In this document: piece by piece, positions 23,549-34,766 of the stretch
Layout: every line of letters begins with the position of its first letter
Numbering within the stretch: position 1 is the stretch's first letter
From: Dryas octopetala
Taxonomy: Eukaryota; Streptophyta; Magnoliopsida; Rosales; Rosaceae
Length of the DNA stretch: 64,000 nucleotides
Assembly (NCBI GenBank): GCA_963921425.1
Contig: OY992835.1
Location: 620,001 to 684,000, forward strand
Direction of reading: 5' to 3'
Notes under the pieces: model-generated
What the model was told of the DNA's origin: nothing
Seen by the model: only the letters and a program-made list of their open reading frames with translations
Database searches by the model: none
Program-made: the position numbers and the translations under genes

Positions 23549-25464
23549 TATGAGACCCCGAAATTTTTTTTTGTATTTTATTTCCTAAGTTATTTATTTA
23601 TGTGGTTACTTTAAATTTCTTATTTTAAATGTTAGGATTTTTGTGTAAATCCTAGAGATCCAAATTTGGTTTTAAGTCCATAAGAAATTAGTATAAGTCG
23701 CTACGAGTACGTAGTACTTTTCGGGACATTTTTGGATGACCGATTGTATTGTTAGCGAGTGTTTGAAGTTGGAAATGTGTGAGAAGATATAAGTGGATGA
23801 GATGACAAGATCTCAACCATTGATCAAGTTGATCAAATGGCTGAGAAGTTGACAGCCAATTTGGAGAGAGAGGTAGGCAGCTGGCGCGTAGGAAGGATGG
23901 AGAAGTGAGGAGAGAATAGGAGAATTCGGTGGAAGAAAGTAGAATGCACCACTGAGGGCTCGATCAGTGGAGCCACCAAGCGATTGGAAAGGCCTGCCGA
24001 GCGCTCGGCAGCCAATCTATATATACCCCCCCTCCCAGCTTCATTTATGACATTTCGCAATTCAGTTTCTTCATTTCTCTCACCCGCAAACACCAACTCA
24101 CCATCTCTTTGATTAATCAAACGTTTTGCGTATTGAATTCGACAGTGAATTCAATAGTGGAATCAGATTGATTACTCAATCCTTTGGTAAGATTTCCAAA
24201 ATGAGGATTTGGTTATTTAATTTCTGATTAAAGTTTTATTATGATTTGAATTTAGATTTAGATTTCTGATTATAATAATTGTTCTTGTTTAGAAGTTAAC
24301 TAAGGATTACATCAGTTTCCCAATATTTGGACCTGGTGAAGTAAAGAGCTGTAAATTGGATTTGTATTGTATACATCAAGCTGAGCAAAGGATTCCAGGT
24401 AGGGGGAATCTCACACCCTGCTAGTGGCCTTATTTTACTGCATGTATTATGCTAGTATAAACTGAATGCATGAGAAATTTGCATTTTGTGATTGCCATCT
24501 GTGGCGTGGTTTTTATCCTATATTGTGATAATTGAATTGTTAGGATGACTTGAGAGTAAGTGGTCACCATAGAGTTGACCTTGGGTTTCGATCCCCTAAA
24601 CCTCCAGAGGCGATTATACAGTTAGGCTGATAGCATTCAATTTATCTTGGCATCCAGTCTAAAGTTGTAGTAACTAGGAATGGATACTCTCGCTACCAAA
24701 TCAGTTTTTACTGATAATCCAAGTAGAATGGTAGTTGACCAATTTTGAGTTCGGTCATCAGGTATTGTATTAGGAACATTCTGAAATGTTATTAATGATT
24801 TTTTTGAGCATGCAAATGGTTTCGAACTGATATTGATTCTCTGGTTGTGCATTGTGCTATTTTGATGTGTTTCATTGGCTATTTAGTATAAATATGTTCG
24901 TACTATCTTAAAATCTAGCCAGGGTCCCCTGAGGGGAAGCTATGATCGTATGTGATGCTTACCTCCTACTGTACTCTTTAAGTGCAAAAAACGTAGCGGT
25001 TGACGACTTGGACTGAAGGTGCGGCCTTTCTACTTGTCAAGTCTCCGATTTGTTGGATTTTGATCCTTTCTTTCTGGGCAAGTCGGTTATGATATTTGTG
25101 GATCACTTTTGCTTTGTAAATTAGCGTGATGTTGTCTTTTGGGTTTGTTTTGTAAATTATCAAACATTTATCTTCGGGTTGGTTACCTTTGTAAATTATC
25201 AAACATCTTTGTTTGTATGTTCCTCGAGGTTACTATTGAACTTATTTGTAACCTTGTCGGGTTGGTTTAAATGTAAACACTTTATTTACATTTTATATTT
25301 CCACCGGCAATTTATCTTTGATCCAACCAATTTTCTTTATTATTAATAAGGCTTACCTATTTTAAGAATGTTTGGGAGTAGAATACTTGAGGTTTGAGTA
25401 TTATATTTTCGAGTATTCTCAAGATAGGTGCCGTTGTGATGGACCCGGGTTTTGGGGTGTCACA
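23549..25464 (+). repeat. Solo gypsy-type LTR, second copy
   Basis: Starts TATGAGACCCCG (the canonical TG mutated to TA) and ends TTTTGGGGTGTCACA. Shares ordered blocks with 9236-12366, such as the GGGGGAATCTCACACCCTG and CCCCTGAGGGGAAGCTATG regions. TATA-like ATATATACC near 24018. It has no internal region. It directly abuts a Mutator-like transposase fragment on the right. Flanking pentamers CCAAC and TCCAT are not a clean duplication. Confidence 0.75.
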
Positions 25465-27021
25465 TCCATGAACTTCTAATTTCAATCTCGACCACAGCAA
25501 ATGCTATAGGAAACATGCCATAGTTGGCATTAACCCAATAACACTCAGTAGTTGCCCTTGGTGGCCCTTTAATGAAGCAGCCATCCAAACCTATCACCCT
25601 TCTGCAACCCTCTAGATAGCCCTTCTTGCATGCTCCAAAACAAATGTAAATCATCCTAAACCTGGAACAATCACCTTCCCAATTAGACATTACCTTCACT
25701 GTTGTGTTCTCATTAGTCTGTTGAAGAGTATCAAGGTAATCCTATAACTGTGCATACTGCCCCTCAAGATGACCCTTAAGCTCTTTCAGAGCCAAGTTTC
25801 TTGCTCTGTAACACTGAGATATGGTGACAGTAATGTTGTACTTCTTTTGTATACTCTCCTAAGATACCCTCACATCCTACTTGGGGTTGTTCCTGAAGTC
25901 ATCCCCATACCTATTGACCATCCAAACTGCATTGGCATACTGGTTATACAGAGGAGCTGTACAACCATCATTCTCATCAACCAAAGTCCTAACCCCAAAC
26001 ACTCTTTTCTTTCTGTCAATAGATGTAAAAATCCTCCATGGACAGCCATCTGCACATATTGTCCTCACAATGAATCTATGGTTTTTGGCAAAGATGATGT
26101 CCTTCCCATTGACAATAGAATATTCCTTCACAGCCTCCTTGAATAACTCCCTAGACTCAAAGCATTGTCCAACTTAAATTTGGGGTCCCTCATATCGGTC
26201 TCTTTCCTGAAATAGGTGAACTTGGGAAGCTTTCTCTTTGGCTTTTGACCTTTGCCATCATTGTCACTTTCATCTTCATCACAACTCTCAACACTCCAAG
26301 TGTCATCCTCATTGGCCATATCATTAGAATCAACATCCCTAAAAACCCCAACCATCCTCATCACTCTCAATAGTCATGTCTACATAGTCATTATACATCT
26401 GTCAACATAATCATAATCTTCATCTTCATCATCAACCTCAGTCTCACCTTCACCAAGCTCATTAGAAGTAAAACTATCATCTTGATCATCCTGATCATCC
26501 TCCACAAGTGGTTCTTTTCCCTTGTTGTTAGACATTGACACAGAAGCTTCCTGACTCTCATGTTGTACCTCTATTTTGCTCAACTGAACCTCAATATCAT
26601 ATAACTCAAACAACAACTAACTAGCAAACTCATGTTGATCAAACAAACCATCATCTTCCCACATGTCTGGTATACTAGTCTCTTGCAAATTAGGTGCTCC
26701 ATCTTGGCCATTCTGTTTCTCAACCTCTTTTTCATCTTGCCCAGACTCTTTAGCATTATGTCCCTCTTCTTCTGTAACAGTATGTGGATCACTCTCTCAA
26801 GCATAATGACCCTCAACCTCTTTCTCATTTAGACCCCCCACTTCTGCCTCATTATTTCCCTCAATTTCTGCCTCATTGTTTCCCATAACCTCTGCCTTAT
26901 GTTGTCCTTCAACCCCTTTCTCATTTGGACCCCCCACCTCTGCCTCATTATTTCCCTCAATTTCTGCCTCATTGTTTCCCACAATCTCTGCCTTATTTTG
27001 TGGCTCATCATCTGAATCCAA
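25465..27021 (-). pseudogene. MuDR-like transposase, N-terminal part, broken
   Basis: Acidic, repeat-bearing N-terminus (27021 to about 26400). Next is the plant MuDR N-terminal domain (KFTYFRKETDMRDPKFKLDN, then VRTICADGCPWRIFTS, about 25990-26260). Then comes the beginning of the MULE DDE transposase domain (FGACKKGYLEGCRRVIGLDG and FPIAFAVVEIE, about 25475-25640), containing the first catalytic Asp in GLDG. Frameshifts and stops occur near 26375, 26130 and 25750. The remaining catalytic residues and the SWIM zinc finger are missing. The enzyme would excise Mutator-like elements. Confidence 0.82.
26812..27003 (-). repeat. 96-bp coding minisatellite in the MULE gene, 2 copies
   Basis: ATTATTTCCCTC recurs at 26851 and 26947, a 96-bp spacing equal to 32 codons. 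The encoded unit is Asn/Glu/Gly-rich with NNEAEIEGNNEAEVGG. Confidence 0.75.
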
Positions 27022-27540
27022 ATTTATTGGTTCAGGTTGGTTTGCATTTTAAGGCTCTCTATTACCTAGCATAACTTGTCCCTTTTCAGATATGATGTAT
27101 ACCTTTGCCACCCTATTAGCATCTTGAAATCTACAGCACCTCAGCATACATTAATTTATCAACACTTAATTTGGTAACTGTATATAACTGAATAAGTATT
27201 GTTCTAACCCAAATTAGGTACTACTTTGACCTGTAAACTAGCTAATAAGGTAACTGCATAATTACTAAGTATCAGTTTAACCCTAATTAATTAATAATTT
27301 AATCTATTTACTAACTAATTAAATAATTTCAAACCCTAAACCAAGCATTTCTACACCTGCTACCATAAGAGACCATTTATGCAAACAAGTATATATAATG
27401 ATACTAAAGTTCCCAGCATTTAATCCCACCACAAAAGTTCCCAACTCTAATGTATATACAACCCTAGACCAAAATGATACTAAAGTGCTAAAGGCAAAAA
27501 GCACAATAAAGCCCAACAACAGAAATCGACACACCCACAC

Positions 27541-28562
27541 TGTGAGACCCCGTATTTTGCAAGTTTTATTTTGAGAATTTATTTTAAAGATTTTGGAAAT
27601 TGATTTGAGAATAAAAAGGTTTTGATTTAATTTTAATTTTTGTTTTCAATTGGGCTTGACCTGAAAGTTGACTTTTAAAGTTAGTGGGCTTTCGCTTTTA
27701 ACTTTGGGCCTGTTGGATAGGTCTCGAGTCCACGAGTTCGTAGACACAAAACACGCGTAAATCAGAGTTATGGTTTGAGAGATATTGACGATTGTTGTCG
27801 GGGGCAATTTTATAAAATTGCATTTAAGAGACTTTTAAAAACCAAAATCCCATTTTTTTTCAGAAAATTTCCCATTTCTTTTTCTCTCTTTTCTCTCTCC
27901 TCAGCCCCGATCTCTCTCTCCTCTCTCTCCCTACGCGTGACCTAACCGGCCACTACCTCCTTCGCCGGCCACTTTCTTGGCAACCCAAGGCCACCAACGC
28001 ACTTCTTTCGTCGGCGTCGACCTCCTAGTGGGGTCCGATCAGTCGTTCAGGCTGCGACGACGTTGCAACATGCTAAGACCCGATTGCCAACTCTGTCGAT
28101 GATCTGCAGTTTCTGGCGACGATGAGACTCCGGACCACCTGGGTCCTCCTCCCCTCATTATGGCGAGTCCACTCATGGCCATTCCTGGCTCCGACGACCC
28201 CTCACAGCGGTGAATCGAAGCTTCATAGTCTGACGACTTTTTGAGGTTTTTTTGGCAACTCTGACGGCCTTTGGTCGCGAGTGAGGTATCAAACTTGATC
28301 TTCTCTCTCTGCTCTTGCTATTGGTGCTTTTGTTTCGAGTTAATTGTGATTTGAATTCGAACTCATCGTTTTGCAGCCACGGCCACTGTAGCTCCGCCTT
28401 GTGTGGCAGCGTTTTGGAGGGTTTTCTTCGGTGGTGAGTTTTGTGCTGTTTTGGGGTGATTTGATATCCGAGCAAAGGCTTCAAGAAGAACAATTTGGTC
28501 TTTTTACGTGGTTACACTGTGAGTGAAATTAGATAGTTGATTGTTTGCTTGGTTGCATTATC
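27541..28562 (+). repeat. Truncated gypsy-type LTR
   Basis: Begins TGTGAGACCCCG, the canonical form of the ends seen in the two solo LTRs, but the downstream sequence is different. It has CT-rich leader-like sequence at 27880-27960. No matching GGGGTGTCACA end is found; it stops at the 31-bp duplication where the Tat fragment begins. Confidence 0.55.
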
Positions 28563-28623
28563 AGGTATCAGCCAGGTCATGCTACACGACTTAAGGTATC
28601 AGCCAGGTCATGCTACACGACTT
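28563..28623 (+). repeat. 31-bp tandem duplication at a junction
   Basis: AGGTATCAGCCAGGTCATGC and the following 11 bases occur at 28563-28593 and again at 28594-28623. The second copy is in frame with the Tat protease-RT linker that follows. Confidence 0.85.
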
Positions 28624-30330
28624 CAGTTAAAAAGAAAAAAGAGGTTAAGCCCTCTATGGTTGTTTCTGTTCCCCCACCTGCCCTACCCTAGACCCTCCCG
28701 AAGATCCCCGCGACGCATCTTTCAAAGCCATTGCCCAACCAGATGACGATTATGTGGAAAAAGTTCTCATCTTGCCTACCTACCCGGACCACAAGGTTCA
28801 GGTTAGAACCCAGCTAGCTGTTGGTCTCAAAGAGGAACTCATCCACTTCATTCATGCCAATGCTGAAGTCTTTGTCTGGCCCTATGATGACATGCCCGGG
28901 ATCTCTCCGAGGTAATCTCTCATCGCCTAAGTCTTAATCCACAGCACCGTCTCGTCCGACAAAAGTGTAGGCAGTACAGACCAAAAATCTATGCTGCTAT
29001 GAAGTACGAAGTTACAGAAAATCAATTTCATCAGTGAGGTCTCCTACCCGGATTGGCTCGCCAACGTTGTGATGGTCAAAAAGCCTAATAGCAAGTGGCG
29101 CATGTGCGTGGACTTCACTGACCTCAACAAAGCCTGCCCCAAGGACAGTTTTCCCCTTCCAAGAATTGACCAGCTAGTTGATGCCACAACAGGCCATGCA
29201 CTCCTTAGTTTCATGGACGCCTACTCCGGCTATAACCAAATCCTTATGCACAGCCCCGACCAGGACAATACGGCTTTCATTACTGACCGAGGCGTATATT
29301 GTTATAAGGTTATGCCATTCGGGTTAAAAAATGTCGGGGCCACCTACCAGCGCTTGGTCAACTAAATCTTCTCAGAGTATATTGGCAAGTCCATGGAGGT
29401 TTATGTGGACGACATGCTTGTCAAAAGTGTCCGGGCGGAAGAGCACGTCAAGAAGTATCAGATGCGCCTGAACCCTGTTAAGTGCAAGTTTGGCATATTT
29501 TCGGGAAAGTTCCTTGGTTTCATGGTTAGCCAAAGGGGGATAGAGGCAAACCCTCAGAAAATCAAAGCCTTGATTGATATGCAATCCCCAGGACTCAGAA
29601 GTCCAAAGCCTAACAGGCCGAATTGCTGCCTTCACAAGATTCATATCCAAGGCCACCGATCGTTGCACCCTATTCTTCAAAACTCTCAAGGCTCAGACAA
29701 AATACATTAACTGACTCCGGAGTGTGAAAAAGCCTTCAAAGACCTCAAAGAGTACATGGGCAAATCACCTCTACTGTTTAAACTCCAGCCAGGGGAAGAA
29801 CTACTCCTTTACTTGTCCGTCTCCCAGTCAGCCACCAGCTCAGTCCTAATTTGACTTGAGGATAGGGTCGAGCACCCGATGTATTATACCAACAACACCC
29901 TCCAAGATGCTAAGACTAGGTATCCAGAGATAGAAAAATTAGCCCTCGCCTTGGTCACATCTGCCCAGCGCCTCTGCCCATACTTCCAGACTCACCCTAT
30001 CATGGTTCTGACCAATCAACCACTCAGGCCGGCTTATCAAATGGTCCATCAAGTTGAGCGAATTTGACATTTCCCACCGAACACGTCCAACGGTAAAGGG
30101 ACAAGTCATTGCAGACTTCATTTCGGAATCCACATTCCTACCCAAGGCTGAGCCTTCATCTGCCATCGAATCAACCACTGACCCACCTACTTCTTTAACT
30201 CCCGCAATCAGGTCGGACTGCCCAATCTGGTCTTTGTATGTTGATGGATCTTCCAACTAGCAAGGTAGTGGTGTCAGACTTGTTTTGATTGCCCCTAATC
30301 AGACCACCATCGAGTACCCTTTGCTCGAAA
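28594..30330 (+). pseudogene. Tat pol remnant: RT and partial RNase H
   Basis: Recognisable in order: RSCYTTSVKKKK linker; MPGISP region near 28890; WLANVVMVKKPNSKWRMCVD; LSFMDAYSGYNQILM; VMPFGLKNVGATYQRLVN; the catalytic YVDDMLVKS box near 29402-29430; RNase H-like SVSQSATSSVLI, KTRYPEIEKLALALVTSAQR and LYVDGSSN. About ten residues are missing after EEHV near 29448, by comparison with the minus-strand Tat copy at 33930-34310. Stops or frame changes occur near 28690, 29030, 29363, 29710, 29853, 30067 and 30259. Confidence 0.85.
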
Positions 30331-30344
30331 ACTTGGGGGACTTC
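30331..30344 (+). promoter_or_regulatory. Polypurine tract of the plus-strand Tat fragment
   Basis: ACTTGGGGGACTTC precedes the TGTTCG start of the LTR. Confidence 0.65.
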
Positions 30345-30420
30345 TGTTCGTACCACTTATCCTCTTAGCATAACGACAAGTCACATTAGACTTAGCATCA
30401 TGTCATGTGGGCCTAAGCAA

Positions 30421-30705
30421 GGTCTTTATAGGCCCAAAGGTTAAGCCCTTTCTAGGCTCCTGGACTTCTAAGCTCCGACCTCCTAGGCCCAAAGGCTAAG
30501 TCCTTCCTAGGCTCCGGCCTCCTAGGCACAGATCTCTTAGGCCCAAATGCTAAGCCCTTTCTAGGCTTCTGGGCTCCTAGGCCCTGACCTCTTAGGCTCT
30601 AACCTCCTAAGCCCTAATCTCCTAGGCTCTGACCTCCTAAGCCCTGACCTCTAAAGCCCAAAGGCTAAGCCCTTTCTAGGCTCCTGGGCTCCTAGGACCC
30701 GTGTC
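30421..30705. repeat. Imperfect short tandem array inside the Tat LTR
   Basis: Many degenerate copies of CTAGGCCCAAAGGCTAAG(C/T)CC with TTTCTAGGCTCC(T/G)GG, spaced irregularly. Confidence 0.7.
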
Positions 30706-30812
30706 AACTTATTCAAATCCCCGAAACGGGTGACACGTGATACTCCCACAGAGCAAGTTGTCACAGGGGACACGTGCCATCATTGGATTGGTTAACGCCC
30801 TTCCAAAAGTAC

Positions 30813-30820
30813 TATAAAAG
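30813..30820 (+). promoter_or_regulatory. TATA box of the plus-strand Tat LTR
   Basis: TATAAAAG within AGTACTATAAAAGAAGTACT, which is also a near-palindrome. Confidence 0.55.
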
Positions 30821-31074
30821 AAGTACTTTCTGTCAGAAAAGGACAATTCAATCATTATTATACTATTCACTCACTCTGCTCAAATATTCTCCTGACACTG
30901 ACTTGAGCGCCTGAGGAGGTTCGGCCGGTACCACACCGATGCCTTTCCCGCTCACTTTTGCCCAACACAAAGACGCAGATCGGAGGGGTCGAGGTCGTGC
31001 AGCTCGGGGAGGAGTCGCCCGAGACATTTTTCTTTTAGAAATATTCTGTCGAATGTTAGGACTGTAGGAAGTCA

Positions 31075-31330
31075 CTTCGGCTCGGACAGAGATTTTTACA
31101 GACCTGATAAGTCTGTACTATTCTGAGCATCGGGCCGAAAATGGCGCGCTAGCTCGGCACAGGAGTTTATAGACCTGATGAGTCTGCAATATGCCAAGCA
31201 TTGGGCTGAAAATGGCGCGCCAGCTCGGCACATAAGTTTATAGACCTGATGAGTCTGTAATATGCCGAGCATTGGGCCGAAAATAGCGCCCCAGCTCGGC
31301 ACATGAGTTTGTAGACCTGATAAGTCTGTC
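31075..31330. repeat. 71-bp tandem repeat, about 3.5 copies
   Basis: GACCTGAT starts at 31101, 31172, 31243 and 31314, exactly 71 bp apart, with AAAATGGCGCGC and AGCTCGGCAC in each unit. It lies between the plus-strand Tat LTR and the 3' side of the minus-strand Tat element, probably in the latter's 3' noncoding region. Confidence 0.9.
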
Positions 31331-31499
31331 AGTTTGTTATTTTTTCGAAGGAAACACTTAGATCTTTCTTTTTTGTTGGGGGTGTATAGGAGTATAGTCC
31401 CCAGTGTTTACTTGGAAAAAATAAGAGTGGATGGGTCAAAAAGGGTGTTCTTCTTTATTGATTAGAAGGATGTTAGGTCGGACAGTCCCTGATCCTAAC

Positions 31500-32540
31500 T
31501 ACATTTACTGGTAGTAAATCTTGAGGTGTTCAGCATTCTAGCTATGTTTGAGAGGTTTCCAAGCCAAAGTGGCCAAGTTGTAAGTGTCAGGCTTGACTAT
31601 GCCTGTGATTCTTTAGGGTCCGGTCCAATTCGGATCGAACGAGCTTTCCTTGATGGCAAGAGGGTTCTTCTTCATGACGAGACTGCCCAGTCCAAAGCTT
31701 CTGGGTTTGACTCTTTGGTTGTAGTATTTGAATACCTTCTGTTGGTAGGCGGCTCGGCAGAGATTGGCATCGGTTCGCCATTCTTCGATCATGTCCAGGC
31801 CGAACCGAAGTTTGGTGTCGTTGGCCTCTAGGTTGTATCTCCCGGTCCAGAATGAGGGAGTCCCCATTTCGACCAAAACAACAGCATCGACGCCGAACGG
31901 CAGTGCGTAAGGTGTTTCCTTCGTAGAGTTGCGATAGAAAGTTCGGTAGGACCATAACACCTCTAGCAAGAGTTCTGGCCAATTTCCCTTAGCATTATCA
32001 AGTTTGGACTTCAGGGTCTTCTTGATGATCTTGTTGACAGCTTCGACCTGTCCGTTTGATTGCGGATGGTAAGGGGCAGCGAAGTGCAAGTTGATGTTCA
32101 GATGTGAACAAAAACTCCTGAACTTTTTACAGTCGAACTGTTTGCCATTGTTCGCGATGATGGTGTGCGGCATACTGAACCAGCATATGATGTTCTTCCA
32201 CACAAAAGTTTCCATCCGCTCGGCCATAATGGTGGCTAGGGGTTCACCTTCAGCCCATTTGGTGAAGTAGTCGATTGCTACTATGGCCATTGTGGTTTGT
32301 CCCTTCGCCTTCGGCATAGGGCCGATCAGATCGAGTCCCCACTGCTCGAATGGCCAGAGACAGGATATGGAGGTCAGCAATTGAGGAGTCTAATGGGAAA
32401 CCACGGCGAACTGTTGGAATTTGACGCAAGTGCGCGACAGATGATCCGCATCCTTGCTCAGCGTAGGCTTAAAGTAGCCCTACCTGATCGTCTTGTAGGT
32501 AAGAGCTCTTCCTCTCGAGTGTTTCCCGCATATCCTTGAT
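31500..32540 (-). pseudogene. Tat integrase, catalytic residue changed
   Basis: The main open part is 31613-32380. Core motifs: first Asp in AIVAIDYFTKWAEGEPLA; then IIANNGKQFDCKKF, where the family has DNG, so the second catalytic Asp is Asn; Glu in HPQSNGQVEAVNKIIKK. The C-terminal part (VKPRSFGLGSLV) reaches a stop (TAG) near 31611 and then continues in another frame. Zinc-finger residues upstream are only partly legible (32400-32540). Predicted inactive. Confidence 0.85.
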
Positions 32541-32619
32541 GGATTTCTTTCAGCACATCCTGACCTTCCTTAGGCGTGACACACCGTAAGTAAGATAGGG
32601 AGAAACTTTTCTTGTAGAG

Positions 32620-33825
32620 CTAACCATCGATGATGCTGAACCAAGCCGATCTGGTTTTCATGAGACGTGCCTTGTCTTTTTCCTGGGGAAGAATCCCGGA
32701 GACCAAGTAGTCGGTGATTGGCGTCATCCAGTTCGGCTCGGCATGGGTCTGCATGACGGTAGCCTCTTCGTCGGCAGTGCTAGGCCTGTCCAGAATTTCA
32801 ACTGGGATATGCCTGGCAAATCCGGTATTCGTGGCCGAAGCTAACCGTGCCAAGGCGTCAATTCTGCAGTTTTCTGCCCTTGGGATTTGGGATACCTTGT
32901 ATTCTTGAAACCCCCTAAGCAGTGAGCAGGTCTTCTCGAGATAGGCCACCATGCTTGGTTCTCGAGTCTTATATTCTCCCAATATCTGATTGACGATGAG
33001 TTGGGAGTCGCTGAAGATGTTCAGCCTAGTTGTGCCGAGCTCCTTTGCCAATCTGATTCCGGCGATGAGTGCTTCATACTCTGCTTCATTGTTTGATGCT
33101 TGAAATATGAAGCGAAGAGCATACTCCATCATGACTTGTTCTGGGGAGATCAAAACAAGTCCGGCTCTGCTTCCCATTGCGTTGGAAGATCCTTGTACGT
33201 ACAGGGTCCAAGTGAGGAGATTATCTTGGGTATGATCACCATTTGTGTTCGGATCGGACGTGTTTGGGATAACGTCGGCGTCAAGTGGATCTTCTGCTGT
33301 GATGGTGGACCCTGACATGGCTTGGCCCTTGACAGCCGTTTTGGGACGATAGGTGATGTCAAACTCGCCGAGCTCGATTGACCACTTGATGAGCTGACCC
33401 GAAGTCTCGGGTTTGGTCAGGATTTGCCTGAGTGGCTGGTCAGTCAAGACGACGATCGAGTGAGCCTGGAAGTATGGCCTTACTTTTCGAGCCGAGCTGA
33501 CCAAGGCGAGGGCCATCTTCTTGAACTTAGGATATCGGGTCTCGGCGTCGAAGAGAGCTCAGCTCGTATAGAAGACCGGATGCTGTACCCTGCCGACCTC
33601 TCTCACCAGAACCGAGCTGAGAGCCGAGTCAGAGACGGATAGGTAAAGAAAAAGTTTTTCACCTTCCTCTGGTTTGGATAAGATGGGAGGTTCCCCCATG
33701 TGCCTCTTTAGATCTTGAAAGGTCTGCTCGCATTGGAGGATCCATTCTATGCTATTCCCTACTCCCTTCAGAGCTTTGAAGAAAGGGAGGCACCGGTCAG
33801 TGGATTTTGAGATGAACCGGTTCAA
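32620..33825 (-). pseudogene. Tat RNase H region
   Basis: Two open pieces (33559-33825 and 32620-33516) separated by one stop near 33557. The first gives the RT connection and the start of the vestigial RNase H (LYLSVSDSALSSVLVRE). The second carries LALVSSARKVRPYFQAHSIV and a second, archaeal-type-like RNase H (LTWTLYVQGSSNAMGSRAGL; NNEAEYEALIAGIRLAKELG; FSDSQLIVNQILGEY), an arrangement known in Tat elements. The first acidic residue of that second domain (usually VDGSS) reads VQGSS. It removes RNA from hybrids in active elements. Confidence 0.82.
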
Positions 33826-33929
33826 GGCGGCAACTCTTACAGTCAGGCTCTGGATCTCTCCTTACATGTCCTTGGGGACTTCATGTTAATTAAGGCCTGG
33901 ATCTTCTCCGAATTGGCCTCGATTCCCCT

Positions 33930-34600
33930 CTAGCTGACCAGGTAGCCAAGGAATTTGCCTGAGCGAACTTCAAAGACACATTTAGCTGGGTTCAGCCGCA
34001 TCTGATATTTCTTTAGGACTCCAAACATGTCTGAGAGGTTCTTGACGTGTTCATCTGCCTCGATGCTTTTGACTAACATGTCGTCCACATAGACTTCCAC
34101 CGATTTATCTATGGAAGATCTGAACATATGGTTGACTAGCCTTTGGTAGGTAGCTTCAGCGTTTTTGAGGCCGAAAGGAATGACTTTGTAGCAGTACATG
34201 CCGCGATCGGTTATAAAAGATGTGTTCTTTTGGTCGGATTTGTGCATGAGAATCTGATTGTACCCAGAATAGGCGTCCATGAAGCTGAGAAGCCTGTGTC
34301 CTGCCGTCACATTGACGAGTTGATCTATCCTGGGTAGTGGGAAACTGTCCTAGGGACATGCCTTGTTCAGATCAGTGAAATCCACACACATCCTCCATTT
34401 ACCATTGTTCTTCTTTACCATGACCACGTTGGCAAGCCAGTTTGGATAGTTGACTTCCCGGATGAACCCGTTGTTTTGCAACTTGATTACCTCTTCAGCC
34501 ATAGCTGCATACCGGACTGGATCATACGACCTCCACTTTTGACTGACCGGTTTGCATCCCGGGTTAATGTTCAGCATGTGGGTGATCACGTCAGACGATA
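33930..34600 (-). pseudogene. Tat reverse transcriptase
   Basis: Two ORFs (34350-34589 and 33930-34310) interrupted by a TAG near 34350. Motifs: GFIREVNYPNWLANVVMVKK, WRMCVDFTDLNKACP, LLSFMDAYSGYNQILMHK, KVIPFGLKNAEATYQRLVN, and an intact catalytic box VYVDDMLVKS near 34080-34110. Beyond 33930 a stop replaces the residue after LGYLVS, and RT connection sequence continues in shifted frames to 33825. Confidence 0.85.
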
Positions 34601-34766
34601 TGTCTAGTATGTCATCATAAGATCAGGCGAACACTTCCGCATTTGCACGGAGGAAGTCAAGTATGGCTGATTGCTGAGCTAGGCTGACCTGAGTTCCTAC
34701 TCGGACGAGCTGATCCGGGGGGTCCTCCGAGATCGGTACCTCTTCCCAAGCCTCGGCTAGGAGAGG

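Larger units (their letters stand above)
25465..27540 (-). mobile_element. Mutator-like element (MULE), 5' part
   Basis: Minus-strand transposase N-terminus and the start of the MULE catalytic domain, cut off at the edge of solo LTR 2. No terminal inverted repeats were identified. The left side of the solo LTR does not continue the transposase. Upstream sequence to 27540 shows no gene. Confidence 0.7.
28594..31050 (+). mobile_element. Tat-lineage Ty3/gypsy retrotransposon, 3' part
   Basis: Begins in the linker after the protease and runs through RT, RNase H start, polypurine tract and 3' LTR. Integrase is absent: the RNase H reading passes almost directly into the polypurine tract near 30331, so an internal deletion removed the rest of pol. 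The right end near 31050 is approximate. Confidence 0.72.
30345..31050 (+). repeat. Tat 3' LTR, plus strand
   Basis: Starts TGTTCGTACC after the polypurine tract. TATA box TATAAAAG at 30813-30820, then an R/U5-like region. The end is uncertain: candidates are ...CGAGACA (31026) or about 31050. It contains an internal array of short imperfect repeats (30421-30705). Confidence 0.6.

Noticed and set aside
28173-28493. 106-codon minus-strand ORF
   Set aside because: Basic, composition-driven frame in the CT-rich part of a truncated LTR; no domain.
30421-31330. Repeats considered as a CRISPR array
   Set aside because: Plant nuclear DNA. Units are contiguous imperfect tandem repeats without unique spacers.
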